DNA of 64,000 bases from Brevundimonas sp. G8 (lineage in GTDB: Bacteria; Pseudomonadota; Alphaproteobacteria; Caulobacterales; Caulobacteraceae): assembly GCF_902506205.1 (NCBI RefSeq), contig NZ_LR732816.1, positions 2,644,993 through 2,708,992 of the forward strand, read 5' to 3'. Made by a program: the position numbers and the translations under genes. Positions within the stretch are counted from its first letter, which is position 1. Every line of letters starts with the position of its first letter. Of the stretch, positions 26,823 to 35,506 are shown in pieces. The notes beneath the pieces were generated by a model that was given only the letters and a program-made list of their open reading frames with translations, was not told where the DNA came from and did no database searches.

Positions 26823-29441
26823 ATGATGCATCGCAAAATCCTGATGACGACGGCTTCGTTGGCGTGGCTGACCATTGCCGGGGCCGTGCAGGCGCAAGAG
26901 GCTTCGCGCGTGGACGACATCGTCGTCACCGGCTCGCGGATCGCGGGCGGTGATCGGATTGCGCCGGTCCAGACGGTAGGTCGCCAGACCATCGCCGCCG
27001 CAGGGATGGCTGACGCGTCGCAACTGGTTCGCCTGGTCACCGCCAACTCCGGCTCGGAAGCCCAGGTGGATCAACTGAACCAGCCGCAGAGCTCTGGCAC
27101 GGCCCAGTTCAACCTGCGTAATCTGGGCCTGGGTTCGACGCTGGTGCTGGTGGACGGTCAGCGCTGGACCAACAGCGCCGTGGTTGCGACGGACGGTTCG
27201 GGCTTCGTCGATATCAACTCGCTCGTGCCCATGATCGCGCTGCAGCGGGTCGAGGTCGTCAAGGACGGCGCCTCGGCCGTCTATGGCTCGGACGCGGTGG
27301 CGGGCGTGGTGAACTTCATCACCCGGCGCGGTGTGGACCGGCCCGAGGTCAGCGCCAAATACGCCGTCGCCGACGGGTCGGAAGAGAGCGTGATCGAGGC
27401 TATCGGCGGGCTGAAACTGCTGGGCGGCGACCTGACGCTGGCGGCTTCGCATTTCCATCGTTCGGCTCTGGGATCGGACGAGCGGGACTTCACCCAGGCC
27501 GAACGCTATGGCCGCGCCGCCTGGACCGCCGTGACCAGCTATGGCCAGCCGGGATCCTATTTCCGGCCCAGCCGCAACGGGTTCTCGCCCGACCCGGCGT
27601 GCGGCAATCCGGCGTTCGCCAGCGCTTATCTGAACGCGCCGACCGACACGTTCTGCCGGCTGGACTATTCCGACTTCTTCGACCTGACGCCGGAGGAGAC
27701 GCGGACGCAGCTGTTCGCCGGCTATCGTCGGCCTGTGGGCGACATGACCCTGTCGCTGCAAGGCGCCTGGTCGGCGACGAACACCATCGCACGCCAGTCG
27801 CCGTCGCTGCCGATCCTGGCGCGGTCGCTGACGGTGCCGGCGTCGCATCCTGACAATCCGTTCGGTGAGGCGGTCCTGTTCCGGGGGCGTCTGCTGGGCG
27901 CCGAGGTGGGGGCGTCGCAGGCCGACTTCGACTATCACACTTGGCGCATCGCCGGCGGTCTGGACGGGCGTTTCGCCAACAGCTGGACCTGGAACCTGAG
28001 CGCGACCAGCAGCCGTCAGCACGTCGCCTATGACAAGCCCGACACCATCGGCAGCGCCCTGCAGAACGCCCTGAACGGCCTTGGCGGAGCCGGCTGCAAC
28101 CCGGCGACCGGCGCGCCCGGCGTCGGCGCCTGCCAGTATTTCAACCCGTTCGGCAGCGCCTATCTGGGGACCGGCACGGCCAACAGCGCCGCGTTGATCG
28201 ACAGCCTGATCGGCTCGACCGGCCTGCGGGGCGCCTCGACCCTGACGACCGCAGACGCCTCGACCAGCGGCGAGGCCTTCGCCTGGAACGGCGGGTCGGT
28301 CGATGTCGCGGTCGGCGCCCAGTATCGCCGCAGCGCCTTCCGTCACGACTGGAGCGATCTGGTCAATGCGGGCGACCTGCTGACGGCGGGCGTGTCGCCC
28401 GACTTCGAGGGCGATCAGGAGGCGCTGGCTGCCTTCGCCGAGGCGCGCCTCCATTTGGGCGACCGGATCGAGGCGCAGCTGGCCGGGCGCTACGAATCCT
28501 ATGACGGCGACGAGGGCCGGTTCAGCCCGAAGGCCGCCGTCCGCTGGGACATCAGCGACGCCTTGGCCCTGCGCGCCTCTTGGGGACAGGGGTTCCGCGC
28601 CCCGTCGGTCTACGCCCAGTCCGGCGCCCAGGCGTCGCAGCCGTCGGTGTTCCACCGGGGCGCCTTCGTCTTCGTCAACACCCTGACCTCGGGCCGGGCC
28701 GATCTGAAGCCCGAGAAGTCCGAGAGCCTCAGCCTGGGCGCGCTGTGGAAACCGATCGCCGGGCTGGAGCTGGGCCTGGACGCCTGGCGGTTCGACTATA
28801 CGGACCAGGTGGTCAAGGAATCGGCGCAGGCCATCATCGATCAGGCGGCGGCGGATATGGCGGCGGGCCGGAGCGGCACGGACGCGCAGGGCCGAATCAC
28901 CCGCTCACCCAGCGGCGCCCTGACCTTCGTCCAGCTCTATTTCATCAACGCCTCGTCGATCGAGACGCAAGGGCTGGATTTGTCGGCCAGCTATCGCCAC
29001 GGCCTTTGGGGCGGGGAGGCGTCGGCCTCGGCGACCTGGACCTATGTGGACGCCTATGACATCCGGCTGAATGCGTCAGCGGCGGAAGTTTCCGGTGTCG
29101 GCTCAACCAATCTGAACAACATCGGCCGGTCCCTGCCGCGCAATCGCGGGGAGTTCGCCCTGGGCTGGAGCGGCGGGGCGAACGCCGTCACCGCGCTGGT
29201 TCATTACACGGATGGATACGCCAACGACCGCAGCGGGATCACGGACGCCAGCATCGCCAGCCAGACGACGGTCGATCTGCTCTACAGCCGCTCCCTCGGC
29301 GCCGATCTCGATCTGGCGGTCGGGGTGGTGAATGTCGCCGACAAGGCGCCGCCGCTGGCGCAGTTCGCCCTGGGTTACGATCCGGTCGTGGCGGATCCGC
29401 GCGGGCGGGTGTTCAGCGTCGGCCTGACGAAGCGGTTCTGA
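26823..29441 (+). CDS. TonB-dependent receptor
   Basis: This is an 872-residue outer-membrane receptor with a signal peptide of about 24 residues (ends AGAVQA) and VDDIVVTGSRIAGG right after it. The plug follows the siderophore/vitamin-receptor style (LVLVDGQRWTN, IALQRVEVVKDGASAVYGSDAVAGVVNFITRR), and the barrel ends FSVGLTKRF. The plug wording is shared with the pair at 52841 and 55605 but the barrels differ. It is followed by a DUF3667-like gene after 55 bases, possibly in one transcript. The ligand is unknown. Confidence 0.92.
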   Translation: MMHRKILMTTASLAWLTIAGAVQAQEASRVDDIVVTGSRIAGGDRIAPVQTVGRQTIAAAGMADASQLVRLVTANSGSEAQVDQLNQPQSSGTAQFNLRNLGLGSTLVLVDGQRWTNSAVVATDGSGFVDINSLVPMIALQRVEVVKDGASAVYGSDAVAGVVNFITRRGVDRPEVSAKYAVADGSEESVIEAIGGLKLLGGDLTLAASHFHRSALGSDERDFTQAERYGRAAWTAVTSYGQPGSYFRPSRNGFSPDPACGNPAFASAYLNAPTDTFCRLDYSDFFDLTPEETRTQLFAGYRRPVGDMTLSLQGAWSATNTIARQSPSLPILARSLTVPASHPDNPFGEAVLFRGRLLGAEVGASQADFDYHTWRIAGGLDGRFANSWTWNLSATSSRQHVAYDKPDTIGSALQNALNGLGGAGCNPATGAPGVGACQYFNPFGSAYLGTGTANSAALIDSLIGSTGLRGASTLTTADASTSGEAFAWNGGSVDVAVGAQYRRSAFRHDWSDLVNAGDLLTAGVSPDFEGDQEALAAFAEARLHLGDRIEAQLAGRYESYDGDEGRFSPKAAVRWDISDALALRASWGQGFRAPSVYAQSGAQASQPSVFHRGAFVFVNTLTSGRADLKPEKSESLSLGALWKPIAGLELGLDAWRFDYTDQVVKESAQAIIDQAAADMAAGRSGTDAQGRITRSPSGALTFVQLYFINASSIETQGLDLSASYRHGLWGGEASASATWTYVDAYDIRLNASAAEVSGVGSTNLNNIGRSLPRNRGEFALGWSGGANAVTALVHYTDGYANDRSGITDASIASQTTVDLLYSRSLGADLDLAVGVVNVADKAPPLAQFALGYDPVVADPRGRVFSVGLTKRF

Positions 29442-29496
29442 TCGTCGGCTTGCACGGTCAACCGGGCGGTGTATGCATCCCCCTGGGGAGAATCCG

Positions 29497-30213
29497 ATGA
29501 CCGACGGCGAGACGACGCGCAAACAGGCGATCCGGGACCTTTCCGAGGATACGCTGGGCTTCGGCGGGGTCGAGGTGCGCACGGCGCGCGACCTGCTGGT
29601 CCGCCCGCGCCTGGTGCTTCAGGCCTGGATGATCGAGGGGCCGACCGGGGGCGGGCGCTACGCCAAGCCGTTGAAGCTGTATCTGACGCTGAACGCGATC
29701 ATCATGCTGATCGTTTTTCTCAAGGGCGGGCTGAGCGGCTATCTGGACAGCATGCCGGCGGAGATGCTGAACCCCCTGTTGGAACAGGCCGGCAAGTCGC
29801 GCGACGCCTTCATGGCGGACGCCGACGGATGGATGTCCTTCCTGACCATACCGGTGATGGCGCCGCTCTACGCCCTGGCGGCCATGCCGCTGTTTCGATT
29901 GTGGGACGCCGAAGACCTGGGCCTGCGCCGGGGGTTCCGGGCGTCCTTCGCCTATCTGAACGCCTGGACCGTGCCGATGCTGCCGCTGTCCTGGTTCGTG
30001 TTCGGGAAGGGGCCGGCCGCCCTGATCGCCAGCCTGCTGATGGCCGTGCTGGGCTTCGCCGCCTTCCTGCGCATGGGGCGGGGACGGTGGTATCGCGGCG
30101 TCTTGCCGGGTGTCGGTAAGGCCCTGATCCTGTTCGCGGCGATAGGCCTGTCGGGGGCCTTGGGGACGGTCATAGTGATCGTGATCGGTGTGATCGCCGG
30201 GGTGGCGGCCTAG
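29497..30213 (+). CDS. DUF3667-like membrane protein
   Basis: From the ATG at 29497 (ribosome site ggggaga) the product has 238 residues. An upstream ATG at 29473 lacks a good site. A soluble N-terminus (about 1-55, DLLVRPRLVLQAWMIEG) leads to four or five transmembrane helices (LKLYLTLNAIIMLIVFL; a segment at about 107-125; WTVPMLPLSWFVF; the last two near the C-terminus). The phrase with a basic residue before YxKPLKLYLTLNAI is characteristic of DUF3667/YckC-like small membrane proteins. Function is not established. Confidence 0.7.
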   Translation: MTDGETTRKQAIRDLSEDTLGFGGVEVRTARDLLVRPRLVLQAWMIEGPTGGGRYAKPLKLYLTLNAIIMLIVFLKGGLSGYLDSMPAEMLNPLLEQAGKSRDAFMADADGWMSFLTIPVMAPLYALAAMPLFRLWDAEDLGLRRGFRASFAYLNAWTVPMLPLSWFVFGKGPAALIASLLMAVLGFAAFLRMGRGRWYRGVLPGVGKALILFAAIGLSGALGTVIVIVIGVIAGVAA

Positions 30214-30603
30214 GCGGACCACCCCGAAAAACAGGGTGCAATCTGTGCACTTCGTCTGAAATCGGCGGCGGACGAAATTGCACTGCACCCCGGAAATGAG
30301 TGCAAAGTGCAAGACAGTGCAATTTGCGAGCGCCCGAATTTCAAAGATCGTCCGACATCATACTGCACGTCGCGGCCTGTATGGTCGATTGACGCTGATG
30401 GCGGTCAGGTCGCTGTAAATGCCGAAGATTTTTCGGTCGGATAGGATGGCCGGCTTGGAGCGGCTTCGGCGGATGCTTAAGTTTAGCCTGAACCGATCGT
30501 GGCCGTGAGGCCAAAAAGCGGCTGTCGCCGTCTCCCGTTAGGGGGCGGATATTGGCGCCGGCTAAGGTCCTATCCTGCGCCCAGAAATGATCTGGCGACC
30601 GAG
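30214..30603. other. Intergenic region without recognised gene
   Basis: It separates two convergently oriented genes and has the GTGCA cluster on its left. The right part is AT-richer than its surroundings (for example tgccgaagatttttcggtcgg, a short inverted pair at 30420-30438). I see no gene. Confidence 0.5.
30236..30322. repeat. Cluster of GTGCA motifs in both orientations
   Basis: GTGCA or its complement occurs at 30236, 30245, 30279, 30284, 30300, 30307 and 30317, seven times in 87 bases. Most are gtgcaa. Spacing is irregular, so it is not a simple tandem repeat. It lies downstream of the DUF3667-like gene, in a gap without genes. Confidence 0.6.
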
Positions 30604-31398
30604 TCAGTGACGGATTATCATCGCCGACCGAAGCCGCACGGTTTCAACCTGCTTATCGCCGGTCAAGGTCACGATCCAAGACCTGGCCCCGTGCCCCGAG
30701 ATGTCGAACTCGACCTCGGCGGCGTTCCAATTCCGGGGCGCGTCCGTTTGCACGAACAACCGAGGTCCCGGCGGCGTCGAGGCGTCGCGCGGCGGCAAGG
30801 GGCGGCTTGGTTGAACCCTCAACAGCTTGTCCAAGGGCAGCTCCGCCAGGACCCGCCTCGGATCGTCACAGGCCGTGGCCGACTCTTGCGGATCACACTC
30901 GACGGCGAACGGCAGCTCATCCGTCCCAGCCGCCAGCCGCATTGCCTCGGTCAGTCGGCCGAGTGTCCCCAACTGGCCGTCCATTTGCCCCTCGGACCCG
31001 CCGATATAGCCGGTCAACTCGGCGCACCGCGCCTCAGTCGCCGGCTCGGGATAAGACGGCCCATACTGCATCCCCGAGCTCAGATCGCTGACCGTCAACA
31101 TGGTCTCCGGATTGTCGGGATTGCCGGGCGCGCTTGGATCGCCGGCCGAGACCACATGCACCCGCCGGGCGCAGATTCCGTCTCGCTCGGGCTGGGACTT
31201 TTCCCAGAACAGCGCCCGGTAGACCTGCCCCGGGACCCAATAGCGTCTCACCCATCCGCCGGTGATCCGCTCCGCCGTCTCAGGTGGCAGCACCTTCGGC
31301 GCCAGCACCAGAGGATCGGCTTGTTTAACCTCCGCCAGCGGCAGGGTCCGCTCAGGCTCTTGCGCTGCGAGGACCATCGCGAACAGCAGTTCCATCAT
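30604..31398 (-). CDS. Hypothetical exported protein
   Basis: The minus-strand frame of 264 residues begins MMELLFAMVLAAQEPE, a short Sec-like signal. The mature part has three Cys-containing segments (GICARRV, EARCAEL, VECDP...ACDDP) and no helix-forming hydrophobic stretch, fitting a periplasmic protein with disulphides. I do not recognise the family. A 316-codon frame runs on the other strand (30499-31449), but its arginine/glutamine-rich composition has the look of a shadow. Confidence 0.6.
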   Translation of the reverse strand: MMELLFAMVLAAQEPERTLPLAEVKQADPLVLAPKVLPPETAERITGGWVRRYWVPGQVYRALFWEKSQPERDGICARRVHVVSAGDPSAPGNPDNPETMLTVSDLSSGMQYGPSYPEPATEARCAELTGYIGGSEGQMDGQLGTLGRLTEAMRLAAGTDELPFAVECDPQESATACDDPRRVLAELPLDKLLRVQPSRPLPPRDASTPPGPRLFVQTDAPRNWNAAEVEFDISGHGARSWIVTLTGDKQVETVRLRSAMIIRH

Positions 31399-31600
31399 AA
31401 CGCGCGCACTCCTAGATTGTGCGTCACTATAGCTTCAGCTGGCCGCTAAGGCGACCAATCAACCGGCCAGTGAAGGCGCTTGCCGAGCGCTTAATGAAGC
31501 AATCTGCACGCCCCGTCATGGATCGATTGCATGTGACGTCCGCAAAGGGTCGATTTGCGCTAAGGGCTCCCCAACACAAACCGACCTCCGCCGAGGAACA

Positions 31601-31948
31601 ATGACCTACACCCTATACGGCATTCCCAACTGCGACACGGTCAAGAAGGCGCGGGTCTGGCTGGAGCAGCAGGGGGTCGAGTATGTCTTCCATGACTATA
31701 AGAAGGCCGGGGCCGATGCGGGGCTGCTGGGGCTGTGGATCGACGAGCATGGGTGGGAGACGGTGCTGAACCGGGCCGGGACGACGTTCAAGAAGCTGCC
31801 GGATGCGGACAAGGCGGGCATCGACAAGGCCAAGGCGATCGCGCTGATGTTGGCGCAGCCGTCGATGATCAAGCGGCCGGTGCTGGACCTGGGGGATCGG
31901 CGGCTGGTGGGGTTCAAGCCCGAGGTCTATGCCGCCGCGCTCACTTGA
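31601..31948 (+). CDS. ArsC/Spx-family thioredoxin-fold protein (YffB-like)
   Basis: The product has 115 residues, typical of the family. It reads MTYTLYGIPNCDTVKKARVWL with the single conserved cysteine at position 11, then HDYKKAG, LNRAGTTFKKLPD and IKRPVLDLGDRRLVGFKPEVY. These are the marks of YffB-type relatives of arsenate reductase. Members probably act as glutathione-dependent reductases; arsenate reduction is not shown for this branch. A ribosome site (gaggaaca) precedes the ATG. The 3' end overlaps the convergent gene by 8 bases. Confidence 0.88.
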   Translation: MTYTLYGIPNCDTVKKARVWLEQQGVEYVFHDYKKAGADAGLLGLWIDEHGWETVLNRAGTTFKKLPDADKAGIDKAKAIALMLAQPSMIKRPVLDLGDRRLVGFKPEVYAAALT

Positions 31949-32750
31949 GCAGGACGGTCGCGGCGACGCCGAAGTGGTCGGAGGGGTATTCGCCATTGGT
32001 CGGCGTGTCGCCGAAGATGTGGGCCTCGACGGGGGTGAAGAACTCCGGCTCGACGAAGATGTGGTCGATGACGCGGTCGGGGTGACCCTTGGCCGGGTTC
32101 AGGGTGGTGGCGACCGAGCCGCGGGGCAGGGCGCTGAGGAAGCGCGGGCCGGTCAGGGTCGCCAGGCCTGAATCCTCCTGGGTCGCATTGAAGTCGCCCA
32201 TGACGATCAGCGGCACGCCCTCCTGCGGCAGCCAGCTGAGCAGGGACGAGATCTGACGCGCGCGCACCGGGCCGGCATCGGGCTGCCAGGCCAGGTGGGT
32301 GACGACGACATCGACCGGGCGTCCCTTAACCGAAACCCGAAGACGGAGCGTGGTGCGGAAGTCGTCCAGCGGCTCCAGCTTGATCGAATCCTCGGCCAGC
32401 ACCGGCAGGCGGGTCAGCAGGGCGTTGCCGTATCGGCGCGGCGCCCCCTCCGGGTCGGTCGAGACGAAGGCGACGTGATAGCCGCCCAGCTCGCGCGCCA
32501 GCATGCGGGCCTGGTTCTCCAGCCCGACATCGGCGTCCTCCAGCACTTCCTGAAGGGCGATGACGTCGGCGTCCTGGGCCTTCAGCGCCGCGATCAGCAG
32601 CGGGCGGCGGGCGGTCCAGTCGCCGAGATTATGCCAGATGTTGAAGGTGACGAGCCTTAGCCCGGCGGTGGTGTGGGCCGCCGGGGTCGTGGCGCAGGCC
32701 GCCAGCGGCGCGAAGGCGGCGGCGGCCAGCAGGGTGCGGCGCTGGATCAC
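31941..32750 (-). CDS. Endonuclease/exonuclease/phosphatase-family lipoprotein
   Basis: The 269-residue protein starts with a lipoprotein signal (RRTLLAAAAFAPLAAC, Cys19), so it is exported. Motifs of the EEP superfamily are all present: FNIWHNL, the metal-binding ALQEVLED, VVVTHLAWQ, VMGDFNAT and the catalytic PSDHFGV. Family members cleave phosphodiesters of DNA, RNA or lipids with Mg2+; an exported copy points to nucleic acid scavenging or sphingomyelinase-like activity. It starts 7 bases after the DUF2188 gene upstream on the same strand, forming a small operon. Confidence 0.88.
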   Translation of the reverse strand: MIQRRTLLAAAAFAPLAACATTPAAHTTAGLRLVTFNIWHNLGDWTARRPLLIAALKAQDADVIALQEVLEDADVGLENQARMLARELGGYHVAFVSTDPEGAPRRYGNALLTRLPVLAEDSIKLEPLDDFRTTLRLRVSVKGRPVDVVVTHLAWQPDAGPVRARQISSLLSWLPQEGVPLIVMGDFNATQEDSGLATLTGPRFLSALPRGSVATTLNPAKGHPDRVIDHIFVEPEFFTPVEAHIFGDTPTNGEYPSDHFGVAATVLLK

Positions 32751-32757
32751 GCCGTGG

Positions 32758-32997
32758 TCAGCCCTCGACGTCCGTGCTGGGGCGGTCGTGGCCGTCGGCG
32801 CTCTCGGTCACCCACTTGCCGTCGGCGGTCTCGTATTCGATGGCGGCGGTCTCGTCGGGCACCCGCTGCTCGCGCGCGACGCGGACGGCGGCCGCCTTGG
32901 CGTCGTCATGGGTGGCGAAGGTCTCGGAATAGGTGCCGCCGGACGTATAGGCCCAGCCGCCGTCGTGTTCGACGATGCGATAGGTGACATGGGCCAT
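32758..32997 (-). CDS. DUF2188-like small protein
   Basis: The ATG at 32997 with a cctcaggag ribosome site gives 79 residues: HVTYRIVEHDGGWAYTSGGTYSETFATHDDAKAAAVRVAREQ..., which is the one-domain beta-alpha-beta DUF2188 pattern (signal W-A-Y, then F-x-T-x-x-x-A-x-x-A-A). Function is unknown. A longer frame upstream (to 33084) is arginine-rich and has no good start. It precedes the EEP-family gene by 7 bases. Confidence 0.75.
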   Translation of the reverse strand: MAHVTYRIVEHDGGWAYTSGGTYSETFATHDDAKAAAVRVAREQRVPDETAAIEYETADGKWVTESADGHDRPSTDVEG

Positions 32998-33171
32998 GGG
33001 ACGCGCTCCTGAGGTTGATGATCGGACCCTAGACCGAACAGGCGGCGGCTGGAACGGCGACCTTACGAAGATTTCACGTAACAAAGCGCATCCGTGGACG
33101 CATCCCGCAGCCTCTTGTGATCAGAAGGCCGCCGCATCAGGCTGCTGCAGGATCACAGAAGAGATTACACC

Positions 33172-33561
33172 ATGACCCCTGTCGTCGTCGTTTTCATCAT
33201 TTTCGCCTCGATCGTGGCCGTCATTATTGGCCCGTCGTTCCTGAAGAACCGCGAGCGTCGCGAGATGCAGCTGACCGTTCGTCACGCAGTGGACAAGGGT
33301 CAGACGCTACCGCCAGAGCTGATCGACGCCATGACCAAGGATGTTCAGAAAGGACTGCCATCGCGAACCAAGGACATGCGCAAGGGCGTGCTCAGCCTGG
33401 CAAGCGGTGTGGGCATCGCCGGGTTCGCGCTCACGGTTGGCGGTTTCACCAGTCAGTGGGGTGGAAACGGCGAGGGGCCTCTGCTGGGCCTGGCCTGCAT
33501 TCCGGCCGCCATCGGCGTCGCCTTCATCATCCTGGGCTTCTTCAACCCGAACAAAGACTGA
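33172..33561 (+). CDS. DUF6249-like membrane protein
   Basis: The product has 129 residues. It starts with a transmembrane helix (VVVVFIIFASIVAVIIGPSFL), then a basic cytoplasmic segment (KNRERREMQLTVRHAVDKGQTLPPELID), and two further helices (about 72-92 and 100-122). This layout and the LPPELID motif match DUF6249. The gene lies 24 bases before an ECF sigma factor gene. DUF6249 genes repeatedly adjoin sigma-factor genes in alphaproteobacteria, but no function is established. Confidence 0.75.
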   Translation: MTPVVVVFIIFASIVAVIIGPSFLKNRERREMQLTVRHAVDKGQTLPPELIDAMTKDVQKGLPSRTKDMRKGVLSLASGVGIAGFALTVGGFTSQWGGNGEGPLLGLACIPAAIGVAFIILGFFNPNKD

Positions 33562-33585
33562 CGTCCGCCGGAAGGGGGAAACGTC

Positions 33586-34140
33586 ATGATCAAAACACTC
33601 AGAGACTTCCACGATGTCGAGCTGGCCGCCCAGGCGGCGGCAGGCGGGCGGCGTGAGTATGGCGAACTGGTCCGTCGGCACGGGTCGGCGGTGCGGGGGC
33701 TGCTGCGACGGATGGGGGCCACGCCGTCCCTGTCCGACGACGTGGCGCAGGACGCCTTCCTGCAAGGGTTCCAGCGCTGCTCGGAGTTTCGCGGGCAGGG
33801 GACTTTTGCGGGCTGGATCAAGAAGATCGCCGCGCGGCTCTATCTGAAGCGAGTCGCCAAGGAGGCCCGCTATGTCGCCGAGGTCGAGACGGATCAGGCG
33901 GATGTCGTGGTCGATCGCGGCGGCCTGATGGATCTGGACGAGGCGCTGAAGACGCTCAACGAGACCGAGCGGGTGTGCGTGTCCCTGTGCCACGGCGCGG
34001 GGATGTCACATCCCGAAATCGCGGCGGCCATGAATTTGCCGCTCGGAACGGTGAAATCCCATGTCAAACGTGGTCTGGATAAACTTCGCGCGCGGCTTCA
34101 ACCGGCGCAGGGCGACGGGAGGTCGATCCATGTCGGCTGA
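33586..34140 (+). CDS. ECF-type RNA polymerase sigma factor
   Basis: The product has 184 residues with sigma-2 (about 15-80: RREYGELVRRHGSAVRGLLRRM, DDVAQDAFLQGFQRC) and sigma-4 regions (about 120-175: LNETERVCVSLCHGAGMSHPEIAAAM, then GTVKSHVKRGLDKLRARL). There is no sigma-3 or long C-terminal extension. It is an alternative sigma factor for an envelope or stress response, with unknown signal. The downstream membrane-protein gene overlaps its stop and is the likely regulator. I found no matching ECF promoter in front of the upstream DUF6249 gene. Confidence 0.9.
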   Translation: MIKTLRDFHDVELAAQAAAGGRREYGELVRRHGSAVRGLLRRMGATPSLSDDVAQDAFLQGFQRCSEFRGQGTFAGWIKKIAARLYLKRVAKEARYVAEVETDQADVVVDRGGLMDLDEALKTLNETERVCVSLCHGAGMSHPEIAAAMNLPLGTVKSHVKRGLDKLRARLQPAQGDGRSIHVG

Positions 34141-34531
34141 TGAATTCGATCCCGCGATCGAGCGGTTGTTCGCGCAAAGCCCGCGACTGGCCGACGAGGT
34201 CCTGTTCCTTGCGACGTTGCAGGCGCGGATGGAGAAGCGGTCGCGCTGGCGGGTGTTGGCGTTGACGGCGGCCGGGCTGGTCGGCGGCGTGCTGGCGATT
34301 CGCGAGGGCCTCACCGTGAACTTCGCCTCAGGCGGCGAGACGACGCTGGACCAGGGACTGCGCGCGGCGGCGGCGACGGCGCAGGGTGCGGCCCAATCGG
34401 GACTGGACGGGTTGGGTGTGGGCTCGGTCGATCTGTCCAGCGGCACGGGCGTTCTGGCCTTCTGGATCGTGGCCGGGGCCATGGCTGCGGTGCTGGCGGC
34501 GGGTGCGGCGCGGTTGTCGCAGGACGTGTGA
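34130..34531 (+). CDS. Small membrane protein, possible anti-sigma factor
   Basis: The start at 34130 overlaps the sigma-factor stop and has a gggagg ribosome site; longer frames upstream lie in the sigma gene. The product has 133 residues with a soluble N-terminal part (EFDPAIERLFAQSPRLADEVLFLATLQARMEKRSRWR), one helix (about 42-62), a periplasmic loop and a second helix near the C-terminus (GVLAFWIVAGAMAAVLAAGAARL). No zinc motif (HxxxCxxC) is present, so it is not a classical ZAS anti-sigma factor. Topology and coupling suggest sequestration of the sigma factor (inference). Confidence 0.7.
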   Translation: MSADEFDPAIERLFAQSPRLADEVLFLATLQARMEKRSRWRVLALTAAGLVGGVLAIREGLTVNFASGGETTLDQGLRAAAATAQGAAQSGLDGLGVGSVDLSSGTGVLAFWIVAGAMAAVLAAGAARLSQDV

Positions 34532-34590
34532 AGGTGACTTCGCCGGCGGGTGGGCCTATCTGAACCGCGTTCAGACAGGAGGCCCGCCGG

Positions 34591-35427
34591 ATGTCCATTC
34601 AAACCCAGGAGACCGTGAAGCGGATCTCCGTGCCCGATATCGCGGGTCGCAAGGGCGGCGAGCCCATCGTCTGCCTGACCGCCTATGACGCGCCGATGGC
34701 GGCCTTGCTGGACCCGCACTGCGACGTGCTGCTAGTCGGCGACAGCCTGGGGATGGCGGTTCACGGCCTGCCCAATACGGTGGGCGTCACCTTGGAGATG
34801 ATGATCCTGCACGGGCAGGCGGTCATGCGGGGCGCCAAGCGGGCCATGGTGGTCGTGGACATGCCGTTCGGCTCGTACGAGGGCGGCAAGGAGGTGGCCT
34901 ACGCCAACTGCGTGCGGGTGATGCAGGAAACGGGCGCCCAGGCGGTGAAGCTGGAGACCAGCATCGAACTGGCCGAGATCGTCGCCTTCCTGGTCAAGCG
35001 CGGCATTCCGGTCATGGGCCACGTCGGTCTGCGGCCCCAGGCGATCCTGGCCGAGGGCGGCTTCAAGGCCAAGGGTCGCACCGACTACGAGCGTGAACGG
35101 GTCATGGCCGAGGCCAAGGCCACGGCAGAGGCGGGCGCCTTCTGCATCGTCATCGAAGGCGTCGCCGAATCGCTGGCGCGCGAGATCACCGAAACGATCG
35201 ACACCCCGACCATAGGCATCGGCGCCTCGGCGGCCTGCGACGGTCAGGTGCTGGTGATCAACGACATGCTGGGCATGTTCGACTGGACGCCGCGGTTCGT
35301 GCGGAAATACGCCGATCTGCGCACAGAGATCGACCGCGCGGCCGCCGCTTTCGCCGCCGATGTGAAAACCCGCCGTTTTCCTGCCGAAGTCGAGACCTAC
35401 TTCTCGAAAAAGCCGGCTTCGCAGTAA
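34591..35427 (+). CDS. panB: 3-methyl-2-oxobutanoate hydroxymethyltransferase
   Basis: The product has 278 residues (family about 265-280). It transfers a hydroxymethyl group from methylene-tetrahydrofolate to 2-oxoisovalerate, giving ketopantoate for pantothenate and CoA. It is a Mg2+-dependent TIM-barrel enzyme with VCLTAYDAPMAALLDPHCDVLLVGDSLGM, VVVDMPFGSYEGGKE, AVKLETS, PVMGHVGLRPQA and GIGASAACDGQVLVINDMLG. A ribosome site (ggaggcccgccgg) stands before the start. panC is not next to it. The gene stands alone between the ECF cassette and the yfgM-bamB-der genes. Confidence 0.96.
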   Translation: MSIQTQETVKRISVPDIAGRKGGEPIVCLTAYDAPMAALLDPHCDVLLVGDSLGMAVHGLPNTVGVTLEMMILHGQAVMRGAKRAMVVVDMPFGSYEGGKEVAYANCVRVMQETGAQAVKLETSIELAEIVAFLVKRGIPVMGHVGLRPQAILAEGGFKAKGRTDYERERVMAEAKATAEAGAFCIVIEGVAESLAREITETIDTPTIGIGASAACDGQVLVINDMLGMFDWTPRFVRKYADLRTEIDRAAAAFAADVKTRRFPAEVETYFSKKPASQ

Positions 35428-35506
35428 CGGACGACGTTGCGGGCGAGGTGCCGACCTTCTAGGGTCCGCGCCGGTTTGCTTTTAGCGATTTTGGGGCGAC
35501 GTTTCA

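Noticed and set aside
30499..31449. 316-codon plus-strand frame opposite the exported hypothetical protein
   Set aside because: Arg/Gln/His-rich composition, no signal and no family; the minus-strand frame has a signal peptide and balanced composition.
33051..33082. GGAAC followed by CGTAA, resembling an ECF promoter before the DUF6249 gene
   Set aside because: The spacing is 21 bases instead of the usual 16-17, so autoregulation by the sigma factor cannot be claimed.
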